Positions 8,651-17,068 of a stretch of DNA of 64,000 nucleotides are shown piece by piece. Source of the DNA: Methylobacter sp. S3L5C (GTDB lineage Bacteria > Pseudomonadota > Gammaproteobacteria > Methylococcales > Methylomonadaceae); the NCBI RefSeq assembly GCF_022788635.1, contig NZ_CP076024.1, positions 4,193,503 through 4,257,502 of the forward strand, read 5' to 3'. The first letter of the stretch is position 1; each line of letters opens with the position of its first letter. Both the position numbers and the translations under genes were made by a program. The notes under the pieces are model-generated. The model ran no database searches, was not told the DNA's origin, and saw only the letters and a list, made by a program, of their open reading frames with translations.

Positions 8651-9664
8651 ATGACAAATCACTATCCCATCGGTCCGGTTATGCTGGATGTTGAAGGCTT
8701 AACCCTTGCCCCCCATGAACAGGAAAAAATAAACCATCCCAATACCGGAGCGGTTATTCTTTTTTCCCGTAATTTCCAAAACCCACCGCAAGTTAGCGAA
8801 CTGATTAACAGTATTCGTGCAGCACGAAAGGGCGACATTCTGATTGCGGTGGATCAAGAAGGCGGCAGGGTTCAGCGGTTTCAAACCGGCTTTACGCGGT
8901 TGCCGCCTGCGTCTTATTATGCTGAAATTCCTGAGCTTGCAGAATCGGCAGGTTGGTTGATGGCGACTGAATTATTGGCAGTGGGTGTTGATTTCAGTTT
9001 TGCGCCGGTACTGGATATTGATTGCGGTATTAGTCAAATTATCGGCAATCGCTCCTTTTCAACCGACCCGGAACTGGCAACACACCTTGCAAGTTTGTTT
9101 AGAAAAGGAATGAACACAGCAGGCATGGCAGCGACTGGCAAACATTTCCCAGGACATGGCGCAGTCGCGCTGGACTCACACCTGACGCTGCCGACAGATG
9201 ACCGCGACTTGGAGAGCCTTCGCGCAAAAGATTTCCTGCCGTTTAAGCAACTGATAAAAGAAGGCTTGGAAGGTATTATGCCTGCACATGTTGTTTATCC
9301 AAACATTAATCCTTATCCCGCCGGTTTTTCAACTTTCTGGATACAACAAATTTTACGTCAGGAATTAAACTTTAACGGGGCCGTATTCAGTGATGATTTA
9401 AGCATGGCGGGTGCGGCATCGGTGGGGGATTTTACTGAACGCGCCAGACTGGCACAAATTGCTGGTTGTGATATGTTATTAGTCTGCAATAATCCACTTG
9501 CGGCTGAACAGGTTTTGGAGGCATTGCCGGTTAAACCAGATCCCGTCAGGGAACAACGACTTAAGCGAATGCAAGGCAAACGGAAACCGGCAACACACAA
9601 AAATACTGAAAAATGGCAACAAATTTCTGATCTTATTAACCAACTGATGCAAAAATATGCTTAA
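8651..9664 (+). CDS. nagZ: Beta-N-acetylhexosaminidase NagZ
   Basis: 337 residues, a cytoplasmic GH3 enzyme. It removes GlcNAc from anhydro-muropeptides during peptidoglycan recycling. The family signature KHFPGHG (His-containing acid/base loop) is at about residue 164. The nucleophile motif FSDDLSMAG lies near residue 247. VDQEGGRVQRF is the substrate-binding segment near 75. Its length is normal. The stop overlaps the next gene by 8 bases, so nagZ, hpt and the phosphorylase form a coupled three-gene operon. Confidence 0.95.
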   Translation: MTNHYPIGPVMLDVEGLTLAPHEQEKINHPNTGAVILFSRNFQNPPQVSELINSIRAARKGDILIAVDQEGGRVQRFQTGFTRLPPASYYAEIPELAESAGWLMATELLAVGVDFSFAPVLDIDCGISQIIGNRSFSTDPELATHLASLFRKGMNTAGMAATGKHFPGHGAVALDSHLTLPTDDRDLESLRAKDFLPFKQLIKEGLEGIMPAHVVYPNINPYPAGFSTFWIQQILRQELNFNGAVFSDDLSMAGAASVGDFTERARLAQIAGCDMLLVCNNPLAAEQVLEALPVKPDPVREQRLKRMQGKRKPATHKNTEKWQQISDLINQLMQKYA

Positions 9665-10214
9665 AGAAATAAACTACATTCAGACAAATGCCGATTTGTT
9701 GTTCAGCGAACAGGAGGTAGAGGCCGCTCTGGATAAAATGGCTGACCAAATTAATGTGTTGCTGGCTGGCCGTAATCCTTTACTACTTTGTGTTATGAAT
9801 GGTGGCATAGTCGTTGCCGGTAAATTAATTACCCGCTTGACTATCCCTCTCAATATAGATGCAATTAACGCCAGTCGTTATCAAAACAAAACCGCAGGCG
9901 GCAGCATCGAATGGATATTGAAACCGGGATTACCTCTTAAAAACCGGACGATATTAATTATTGATGATATTTTGGATGAAGGCATAACCTTGGCGGCAAT
10001 TTATCGTTATTGCCTGGAACAGGGCGCGACATCGGTTTACAGCGCGGTATTAGTAGACAAAATGCTGGATCATGAAAAACCGGTAACCGCTGATTTTGTT
10101 GGTCTTAAAGTAGCAGACCGTTATTTGTTCGGTTATGGCATGGATTACAAAGGTTATTTACGCAACGCATCCGGCATTTATGCCTGCAGAGAAATAAAAG
10201 AGGACATAATATAA
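9657..10214 (+). CDS. hpt: Hypoxanthine-guanine phosphoribosyltransferase
   Basis: 185 residues of the type I PRTase fold. The PRPP-binding motif ILIIDDILDEGITLA is at about residues 101-115, and VMNGGIVVAGKL forms the PPi loop near residue 43. It salvages hypoxanthine or guanine to IMP or GMP. It overlaps nagZ by 8 bases and its stop shares a base with the start of the next gene. Coupling to a methylthioinosine phosphorylase makes sense, because that enzyme releases hypoxanthine, the substrate for this one. Confidence 0.9.
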   Translation: MLKEINYIQTNADLLFSEQEVEAALDKMADQINVLLAGRNPLLLCVMNGGIVVAGKLITRLTIPLNIDAINASRYQNKTAGGSIEWILKPGLPLKNRTILIIDDILDEGITLAAIYRYCLEQGATSVYSAVLVDKMLDHEKPVTADFVGLKVADRYLFGYGMDYKGYLRNASGIYACREIKEDII

Positions 10215-10954
10215 TGACCAAGCTTGCAATTATTGGCGGCACAGGACTGACCCAACTTAGTGACTTAACCATCATCAAACGTGACAAACTGACCACTCCT
10301 TATGGTGAGCCTTCAGCTGACTTTATTACTGGCGAGCTCAACCAAAAAGAAGTGATTTTTTTGGCCCGACATGGTAATCCGCACACTATCGCACCACATA
10401 AAATAAATTATCGAGCCAATATCTGGGGACTTAAACATCTGGGCGTTGAACAGATTATTGCGGTTGCCGCCGTGGGCGGTATTACCGAAGCCATGAGACC
10501 TGCACATATCGCCATTCCCGATCAAATCATTGATTATAGCCATAGCCGCCTGCATACTTTTTTTGAAGACGAAAACTACCCTGTCACGCATATAGACTTT
10601 AGCTATCCTTATTGTCAAAAATTGCGCTCCGCTTTAATTATAGCGGCCACTAATGCTGATATTACCATCAGTCCAATAGGCACTTATGGTTGTACCCAAG
10701 GTCCTCGCCTCGAAACCGTTGCAGAAATTAATCGCCTTGAAAGGGATGGTTGCGATGTAGTGGGCATGACTGGTATGCCGGAAGCGGCTTTAGCTAGAGA
10801 ACTTGACATGAGTTATGCCGCTATTTCTGTTGTTGCCAACTGGGCAGCAGGCAAAACTGAAGGTGAAATTACCATGGCTGAAATTGAGCAGCATCTCCAT
10901 GTTGGTATGGCCAATATGGCGAAATTGCTAAAAGTTTTTATCGCTCAGGCGTAA
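10214..10954 (+). CDS. S-methyl-5'-thioinosine phosphorylase (PNP/MTAP family)
   Basis: 246 residues of the trimeric purine-nucleoside phosphorylase fold. GGTGL at residues 8-12 and ARHGNPHTIAPHKINYRAN form the phosphate and ribose site. MTGMPEAALARELDM is the family core near residue 187. In MTA phosphorylases the base-binding Asp lies in SVATDYD-like sequence; here it reads VVANWAAGK, with Asn in place of Asp, as in enzymes that prefer 6-oxopurines. With nagZ and hpt upstream, as in Pseudomonas, thioinosine rather than methylthioadenosine is the likely substrate. That choice is an inference. Confidence 0.83.
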   Translation: MTKLAIIGGTGLTQLSDLTIIKRDKLTTPYGEPSADFITGELNQKEVIFLARHGNPHTIAPHKINYRANIWGLKHLGVEQIIAVAAVGGITEAMRPAHIAIPDQIIDYSHSRLHTFFEDENYPVTHIDFSYPYCQKLRSALIIAATNADITISPIGTYGCTQGPRLETVAEINRLERDGCDVVGMTGMPEAALARELDMSYAAISVVANWAAGKTEGEITMAEIEQHLHVGMANMAKLLKVFIAQA

Positions 10955-11093
10955 GGCAATTTTCTACAAAGGCTTTACGCACCTATAGACTCCCGGATAG
11001 TAATTTCGATGTCAAGAGATAACCATCTCTTCAAGGCATAGTCACCCATACAAATTTTTTTCATAGTAAAAACAATAAGTTAAGAAAAAACAC

Positions 11094-11111
11094 CCTCTCC
11101 TATTGGAGAGG
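11094..11111. repeat. Short perfect hairpin
   Basis: CCTCTCC-TATT-GGAGAGG forms a 7-bp stem between the convergent phosphorylase and DUF2306 genes. There is no T-run, so it is a weak terminator candidate at best. Similar hairpins are common intergenic repeats. Confidence 0.4.
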
Positions 11112-11169
11112 ACTGGGTGATGACTATATGGACATAGGGTGACTTTAACCTGCTGAGAAAAGCGGGCTT

Positions 11170-11808
11170 TCAAGATAATTGCCTACGGCGCTCTCGCGAA
11201 ATTAACCATTCAGCCACCGCAAGGTTGATAGCCCAGCCCGCTCCCATGCATAGTGTCCTTGCCAGCTCCCCTTGTATGCTCGTAAACAGGAACATGGGGA
11301 TATGAGTAAAGACCTGTGTACCGGCACCCAAGCCGAGAGCATAGCCGCGTATCATCCAGGCTCGGTGATGAGGAATATCCCGTTTGCAGATAGCAGTAAA
11401 GCCGAGACATAGACACAAGACCATCGCCGAACCTACCAGAAGCCTTATGCCGTAAAGGAACGGGCCGTCAAAATTGACTGGTGGATAGAAATAGGTCATC
11501 CACAGGCCGGAAAGCGCGACGACTAGTCCGCAAGGGATAAGTATCCGCCCGGCCGCACGGTGCCAATTGGGTTTGCGGCTACGGAAGCTGGGGGAAAACT
11601 GGAAAGCGCCGAGAACGCAGTAGATCACGGCATTGATAATATGCAACACCACCGGCAAGGGAGCCGCGAAGAACCGTGCATTATCTGGAGTGATCTCGAT
11701 ACCGCTGGCGAGTCCAATCACGCGAAAAGTGCCGGCAACAATCGGGATAAAACCAAGCGCTATTAACCCTGTGGGTATGAGCCATTCAGATTTGGCGGTG
11801 AAGTTCAT
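11170..11808 (-). CDS. DUF2306-type multi-pass membrane protein
   Basis: About 212 residues from ATG 11808, which has AAGGA ten bases upstream. The frame is open further to TTG 11847 without a good ribosome site. It has six or so hydrophobic helices. PNWHRAAGRILIPCGLV and RDIPHHRAWMIRGYAL, with conserved His residues in the loops, are typical of the DUF2306 family, which recalls b-type haem proteins. No function is established. It is a single gene that faces the nagZ operon. Confidence 0.78.
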   Translation of the reverse strand: MNFTAKSEWLIPTGLIALGFIPIVAGTFRVIGLASGIEITPDNARFFAAPLPVVLHIINAVIYCVLGAFQFSPSFRSRKPNWHRAAGRILIPCGLVVALSGLWMTYFYPPVNFDGPFLYGIRLLVGSAMVLCLCLGFTAICKRDIPHHRAWMIRGYALGLGAGTQVFTHIPMFLFTSIQGELARTLCMGAGWAINLAVAEWLISRERRRQLS

Positions 11809-11847
11809 TATTAAAGGTTCCTTATGTCTACTGCCCGAGAATAGCAA

Positions 11848-12289
11848 TTGTAGCGAAGGAAAGCCGTTTTGAGTCAGATTTTTTAGTCGTTTGCGGCAAA
11901 CAGTTGTTCTATCTAACGAAAATTAGCGGTAAATCTGGCAAAAATGGCTTTTCCGCAGTCGGTTTTCTATTCTCGGACAGCCTCTAAACAGTCGACATTG
12001 CCAAAAATACTGACACAGCAACGTATCCAAGGATACAGGAGTTACCCAATGTTTGGGACCTGTAACTCATCAAGTAGCAAATAACACTAAGGTGCAATAG
12101 TTGTAATATTACACAGGGTAACATCAGGTGTTTTCACGAAAGCGAAACGAACAATTGAGTGGTGGAAAATAGTCACCACAAACGCAAGCCTTAGGTCTTT
12201 TCACAATACGTTTTTTGAGTAATGCAAATGTCGAAGCATAATGAACAGCGTCAAGTCATTGACGTGCACGGTTATGGGCATCGCCTTGT
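11848..12289. other. Non-coding stretch, possible decayed mobile DNA
   Basis: About 440 bases without a convincing gene. It holds an imperfect inverted sequence (AGGAGTTACCCA against TGTAACTC near 12047-12070). On the minus strand there is a short stop-bounded peptide with two CxC-like cysteines (KACVCGDYF). It runs straight into a solitary IS end at 12290, so it may be the worn-out body of an insertion sequence. Confidence 0.35.
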
Positions 12290-12309
12290 TGTCTGGACAG
12301 AGAGGTCCA
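12290..12309 (-). repeat. Solitary IS terminal inverted repeat
   Basis: Read on the minus strand this is TGGACCTCTCTGTCCAGACA. The left end of the IS3-type element at 15761 is TGGACCCCATTGTCCAGACA, a match at 16 of 20 positions, and both are preceded by TAAAG. It points so that the lost element body would lie to the left, away from the rlmN-like gene. Confidence 0.65.
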
Positions 12310-12345
12310 CTTTAGTAATCTATTAATATTGTCAGGAGATAATTT

Positions 12346-13401
12346 TTGAAACAATCCTTTTATGACCTAAATTATTCTGACTTGGGAATGATTATAAATC
12401 AGAATAATTTAAACAATTCAGGAGCGTCGGTTCTGTTTAATTGGCATTATAAGAAAAAAGAAACGGCTCAATGCACTGATAAAATAGCCAAATGCTCATT
12501 GGCCTTTTTTCAAAATAATTTCGACTTTTCTTTACCCGAAATCGATACGGTTCATGAATCAAAAAATGATCGAACAGTAAAATTTCTTTTTAAGCTTAAA
12601 GACAACCATAAAATTGAAACTGTCCTTATTCCGTTTCATAAAAAATATTCTATTTGCCTTTCATCGCAGGTTGGCTGTGCAATGAATTGTTCTTTTTGTT
12701 TTACCGGAAAACAAGGGCTTAAAAGAAATTTGACTACCAGTGAAATTGTTGGCCAATTTATTCAGGCTTGGCGCTGGTTAGCGGCAAACAGGCCTGGAGA
12801 AGAAAGAATTTTAAATATAGTTTTTATGGGACAAGGCGAACCTTTACATAATTTCGATGCGGTTAAAAAAGCGTGCGAAATATTTTTATCCAAACACGGA
12901 ACATCAATTGGCGTTCAAAAAATTACTATTTCAACGGCGGGGTATATTCCCGGACTTAAAAGATGGAGCGAGGAAATTCCTGGAGTAAACCTTGCGTTAT
13001 CTCTTCATTCACCCTTTGAAGAAAAGAGAAATGAACTTATTCCCATTAATAAAAAATATCCGCTAGATGAAGTGCTGGCCACTATTGACAAAATTCCTTT
13101 AAATAAAAAGCAGTTTATAACTTATGAATATATTCTGATAAAAGATTTTAACGATTCTCCAGAGGATGCTCAAAAATTGGGCGCGATACTGATGGGTAAA
13201 AGTGCTTATATCAACTTGATCCCTTTTAACTCATTCCCCGGATCACATTACCAGCGACCGGATTTGGATAAAATTGAAAAATTTAAAGAAGTTTTAGATA
13301 CTTTTAAAATCCCGACTCTAATAAGAAGTGTTAAAGGTGATGATGTATTAGCAGCATGTGGACAACTTAATTCTAAAAATAAAATAGTTTTTGTGAGTTA
13401 A
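12346..13401 (+). CDS. RlmN/Cfr-family radical SAM RNA methyltransferase
   Basis: 351 residues starting at TTG 12346, with AGGAGAT just upstream. The radical-SAM triad is CAMNCSFC (Cys about 111, 115 and 118). The SAM-binding GEP motif occurs as FMGQGEPLHNF, and the C-terminal AACGQL holds the Cys used in the methylation mechanism. The C-terminal half (INLIPFNSFPGSHYQRP) is more RlmN-like than Cfr-like. It is AT-rich and lysine-rich compared with its surroundings, and it stands next to decayed mobile DNA. It is probably an acquired paralogue rather than the housekeeping rlmN, which normally sits elsewhere. Whether it modifies A2503 of 23S rRNA, a tRNA, or both is unknown. Confidence 0.85.
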   Translation: MKQSFYDLNYSDLGMIINQNNLNNSGASVLFNWHYKKKETAQCTDKIAKCSLAFFQNNFDFSLPEIDTVHESKNDRTVKFLFKLKDNHKIETVLIPFHKKYSICLSSQVGCAMNCSFCFTGKQGLKRNLTTSEIVGQFIQAWRWLAANRPGEERILNIVFMGQGEPLHNFDAVKKACEIFLSKHGTSIGVQKITISTAGYIPGLKRWSEEIPGVNLALSLHSPFEEKRNELIPINKKYPLDEVLATIDKIPLNKKQFITYEYILIKDFNDSPEDAQKLGAILMGKSAYINLIPFNSFPGSHYQRPDLDKIEKFKEVLDTFKIPTLIRSVKGDDVLAACGQLNSKNKIVFVS

Positions 13402-13446
13402 AACGATTTTTCTAAGATGCTTAGTGAATAACGATTTTAAGTGTTT

Positions 13447-15080
13447 TTAATTTAGTGCCTTTCTCTGTATTAAAAGCAACAACCAAAACAGCATCATAGC
13501 GAACAGCAATTCCTGCCATGGGCCAAAGGCAGGAACTTGTTGTGGCGTAGCGGTGACTGTTTCGCTAATAGCCACCGACGTATTTCCGGCATTATTACGG
13601 TGCCAGAGGGAGATGCGCCGGTTACGGTTGCGATCAAGGTAAGGCTTTGTCCAGCCATAATAGTAGACTCCGAAACAGTAACGGTAATGGTAGTTGCGGC
13701 AATCACGGTCTCGGATAGCGCAGTTGAAATGCTGGTGAGGTTATTACTGTCTCCGGCATAAACCGCAATAATCAAGCCGACACCTGGGGAGGTCAAGGCG
13801 CTGGTGGTCAGCGTGGCCACGCCGCCACTTAAAACTGAAGTCCCTAGCGATACGTCGTTATTATTGAATTGGACACTGCCGGTAGGCATAAAACCGCTGA
13901 CCGTTGCGGTAAACGTGACGGATTGGCCGCTAACAAGATTGGCCAAAGAACTACTTAACCCGACACTGGTCGAACCGGGGTTTAAATTGCGCCATTGTGT
14001 TATCAAAAGATTGGCATCGACCGAGCCCAAGCCGGTTGCCGGATTATAGCCAGAACCGTTAGCAATAAAGCCGACTTGACCGGGTACCGAGTTGCTGCCG
14101 GAAAGCGTAGGATGGAAATAAGCATAACTGCCGCCGTTGGCCTGCATTTGGTATAGCCCATAAAGGGTCGGGTTGATATTGCCTTGACGGCCAAGGTTAT
14201 ATTGCTCCAGTAACGCGACAATCCCTGCCAGTGATGGCGTAGAGGCGGAGGTTCCACCAACCACTTACTGAGAGCCGCTCACATAAATGATATAACCGTC
14301 ATGACCGGATGCCGACTGCGAAACGTCAGGAACATATCTGGCATTATCCACAGGTACGCCTGGTGAAACCTGCCAGACGGGTTTAGACAAGTAGCGACTT
14401 TTACCGCCACCAGAAGCATATAAATTACTGCCGCTTTCATTCCAAACCGTTTCCGGAATATAACTCAAGGCGGATACCGTTCCGCTAGATTGCCAATAGA
14501 GCGACGGATTACTAGTGTTATTAAACTGTGTGCCGCCCACGCAGGTACTGTATGGCGAACTGCATAAGCCGTTGACGCCAGCGCCGCCAACAGCAGTCGC
14601 CTGGCTGGAGATGTCACAGCCTGCGACACCGCTATCGCCTGAAGACACCAGCACTGTTTGCCCCTGTGTTTGAGCTTGCTGCCAAAGACTGCTCCAATAA
14701 TTTACGCCCGATCGGCTAATGGATTTTTCACAAGAACCATAACTCAAACTAATGATATCCCCGATATTGTTACTCACCGCATATTGTGCAGAAAGTTGAA
14801 TGCCATCGGCAGTTGTTGTGGAAGCCGAGGTGATGAATTTTTCCGTGGCACTGGGCGCGATTCCACTTGCCCACTCGACATCCAGACTGGATTCCATCTG
14901 ATCGCCATTGACCAAATCCGGATCTGGTCCATTAATAATGGTTTGTATTGGATTCGACGGCAAGCCGGAAAAGCTTTGGAAAGTGGCGATGTCGCCGGGA
15001 ACGATATTACTACGTCCAATAACGGCAATAGTAACGCCGCTACCTTTCACAGATGCCGCATAAAGGGGATTACACGCCAT
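13447..15080 (-). pseudogene. S53 (sedolisin) serine-carboxyl peptidase, broken
   Basis: The upstream part (15080-14268) encodes an S53 catalytic domain, with the Glu/Asp pair in MESSLDVEWASG and the oxyanion segment SSGDSGVAG. An in-frame TAA at 14265-14267 stops it just before GGTSASTPSLAG, which carries the catalytic Ser. The same frame then gives an Ig-like repeat (TGSVQFNNNDVSLGT). A second Ig-like repeat is cut short near 13590-13600, and the frame shifts. After the shift the end reads VPAFGPWQELLFAMMLFW with a basic tail, a PEP/IPTL-CTERM-like sorting signal, and stops at 13447. The propeptide is also missing. It would have been a secreted, exosortase-processed protease. Confidence 0.85.
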
Positions 15081-15117
15081 AATCCCCAGGCGTTAAAAAT
15101 GGCTACCGCCAGAGGTC

Positions 15118-15646
15118 ATGTCTGAATTTCGCAAAATAGTGATGGATTTCGGTATGGCTACAATGCACCGTATTTGCAGGCTGTTATACACTGCTCAATT
15201 ACGGTTATTTTAAGATTTCGAACGAGCTATTCATAAATGTTATTTACTACCATGGCGTAGTGACTATTTGCGCCGATCTGATTAACATGCTCGCTCCGTT
15301 GGAACAGGTTTTGCCGCAGCAGAATCATTTACTTTCAGTTAAAGCTAATTTGGAGATCGTTCGCGGCTGCGATGGAGCTGGTGTGTTGTTTTTGATGGTG
15401 TCGGCCATTGTTGCTTTTCCATCAACATGGCGGCGAAAATTGATCGGGCTGCTCTTGAGCATCGGCTTAATCTATCTGCTCAATCTACTGCGTATTATCA
15501 CCTTGTATTTTATCATTGCTTACCAACCCGACTGGTTTTTGTTGGTTCATGCTTATCTGGCACCGACCTTGATGATAATCGTGGGTTGTGTCTATTTCGT
15601 CTGGTGGGCATTCGGTTCAACGGAAAAGATTCATAAACCGGCGTGA
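15118..15646 (+). pseudogene. Exosortase H-like (XrtH) membrane cysteine peptidase, frameshifted
   Basis: The core from GTG 15260 has the exosortase active residues: Cys in RGCDGAG, Arg in NLLRI and His in VHAYLAP. Membrane helices lie between them. The frame is open only back to 15143. An apparent ATG start at 15118 (EFRKIV) reads into it only if one base is removed near 15141, so the N-terminal helix is lost by a single-base frameshift. A shortened protein from GTG 15260 (128 residues) remains possible. Exosortases cut C-terminal sorting signals, and the signal-bearing S53 gene lies divergently next door. Confidence 0.75.
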
Positions 15647-15760
15647 GCTGATTTTCCTCAGTTTGAAAGACCTACTGGCATGGCTGGTCTTATCCGGCTT
15701 GGTTTGGTATTTTGGGGAGTGGTTGTTAAAAGTGCTATTCCCCTTGTTTGAGGTGTAAAG
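15647..15760 (+). pseudogene. Truncated gene after the exosortase, cut by the IS
   Basis: From 15653 the frame reads FLSLKDLLAWLVLSGLVWYF followed by a hydrophobic stretch, and it meets a stop within the junction with the IS3-type element at 15761. It looks like the N-terminal membrane helix of the small membrane protein that often follows exosortase H genes. The remainder is not found on the other side of the IS, so it was removed rather than merely split. Confidence 0.45.
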
Positions 15761-15794
15761 TGGACCCCATTGTCCAGACAATATTTAAGCTTAA

Positions 15795-16682
15795 TTAAGA
15801 GGGCATCGATTCCGTTACAGCAGATTGGCGCTGTCCCACTTCTTCTTTTGAAGAAACCCGTTTGTCACTAAAATGATCAACTACTTTTACGCCGCCGCCG
15901 ATGCCTGTCCGATAAACTTCATTGGGCGTTTTATAGCTCAATGCCTGGTGAAACCGCTCACTGTTATAGAATATAAAGTACGCGGTCAGACCCAACAACA
16001 ATTCAGGCACAATGACATAGTTTTTCGGGTAAATGTCCTCGTATTTGACACTACGCCATAGCCGTTCAACAAAAATATTGTCCAAGGCACGACCCCGATC
16101 GTCCATACTAATCTTACAGCTGTGTTCCAGTAATTTATTGACCCATAAGGTGCTGGTAAACTGCGATCCCTGATCGGTGTTAAAAATTTCTGGTGCGTCA
16201 TATTGATTAAGCGCCTCAGTCAAACAGTCCAGGCAAAAACCAACATCCATGGTGTTTGAAACCTTCCACGCCAACACTTTACGACTGTACCAATCAATGA
16301 TTGCGACCAGATACATAACGCCATGCGCGAGTCGTATATAAGTTATATCCGTACTCCAGACCTGATTCGGTCGGACAATAGCTAATCCTCTGAGTAAATA
16401 CGGATAAACCTTATGTTGCGGATGTTTTTTACTGGTATTAGGACCAGGCACCATGGCAACCAACCCCAGTATTTGCATCAAACGCTGCACTCGTTTTCGG
16501 TTCACGCCATGCCCTTGTCCGCGTAGCCAGACTGTCATTTTCCTGCTGCCATAAAAAGGATGGCGGGTATATTCTTCATCCAGCAAGCGCAGCAATAACA
16601 GCTCGTATTCATTCACAACTACTGTCTTGTTAGCGTAGACGGTGGATCGGGCAATACTCGCTAATTTACACTGCCGAACCAA
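15795..16682 (-). CDS. IS3-family transposase OrfB (DDE integrase domain)
   Basis: 295 residues from the first GTG. The catalytic triad is present: Asp in STDITY, Asp in NTDQGSQF and Glu in NIFVERLWRSVKYE. The helix HPFYGSRKMTVWLR is the HTH_21 segment upstream of the rve domain. The frame is open about 22 further codons upstream (FLSERQSWIDPHDELALVRQ, part of the family sequence), up to the TAG that ends orfA. orfB is therefore in the same frame as orfA and separated from it by one amber codon. Confidence 0.92.
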   Translation of the reverse strand: MVRQCKLASIARSTVYANKTVVVNEYELLLLRLLDEEYTRHPFYGSRKMTVWLRGQGHGVNRKRVQRLMQILGLVAMVPGPNTSKKHPQHKVYPYLLRGLAIVRPNQVWSTDITYIRLAHGVMYLVAIIDWYSRKVLAWKVSNTMDVGFCLDCLTEALNQYDAPEIFNTDQGSQFTSTLWVNKLLEHSCKISMDDRGRALDNIFVERLWRSVKYEDIYPKNYVIVPELLLGLTAYFIFYNSERFHQALSYKTPNEVYRTGIGGGVKVVDHFSDKRVSSKEEVGQRQSAVTESMPS

Positions 16683-16748
16683 CGCCAGTTCATCATGGGG
16701 ATCGATCCAGCTCTGTCTTTCGCTTAAAAACTGATTCCTGACTTTTTT

Positions 16749-17036
16749 CTAGTGCCCCGTGCGGGTATTAAGCCAGTCCAGTTCCATATTAAGCTGACCA
16801 ATCTTGGCATACAATCGTACCGGATCGCTCTGAGGATCAAGGGGCTTCGAGCCACGCTTTACCTCAAACAGTTGGCTGGCATTTTCTAATAAGGCCTTCT
16901 TCCATAAACCAATTTGGGTAGGATGAACGCCATACTCTTGAGCAATCTCATTTACCGTTTTTTGCTCCTTCAAAGCTTCTAACGCTATTTTAGCTTTTTG
17001 TGCCCCCGTCAAAATCTTACGTTTTTTTTCACTCAT
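16749..17036 (-). CDS. IS3-family transposase OrfA
   Basis: 95 residues with an N-terminal helix-turn-helix (KAKIALEALKEQKTVNEIAQ and YGVHPTQIGLWKK) that binds the IS ends. A C-terminal leucine-rich helix (IGQLNMELDWL) probably dimerises. It ends at TAG 16749-16751. Immediately after is an A-run (AGAAAAAAGTC) like the slippery site of IS3 elements, but here it lies behind the stop. Confidence 0.9.
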   Translation of the reverse strand: MSEKKRKILTGAQKAKIALEALKEQKTVNEIAQEYGVHPTQIGLWKKALLENASQLFEVKRGSKPLDPQSDPVRLYAKIGQLNMELDWLNTRTGH

Positions 17037-17068
17037 TCCTGTCTACTTTTTTTATGGAAGACACCATC

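Noticed and set aside
12100-12290. Minus-strand peptide with KACVCGDYF, possible zinc-ribbon
   Set aside because: Bounded by stops on both sides, no start or family match. At most a remnant of a mobile element.
14658-15125. Frame of 155 codons on + opposite the S53 protease
   Set aside because: It is antisense to a clear S53 domain and has no recognisable protein features.
15118-15646. Exosortase as a fully intact gene
   Set aside because: The first membrane helix is only readable before the GTG 15260 start, and the frame is closed by a TGA at 15140. A full-length protein would need one indel.
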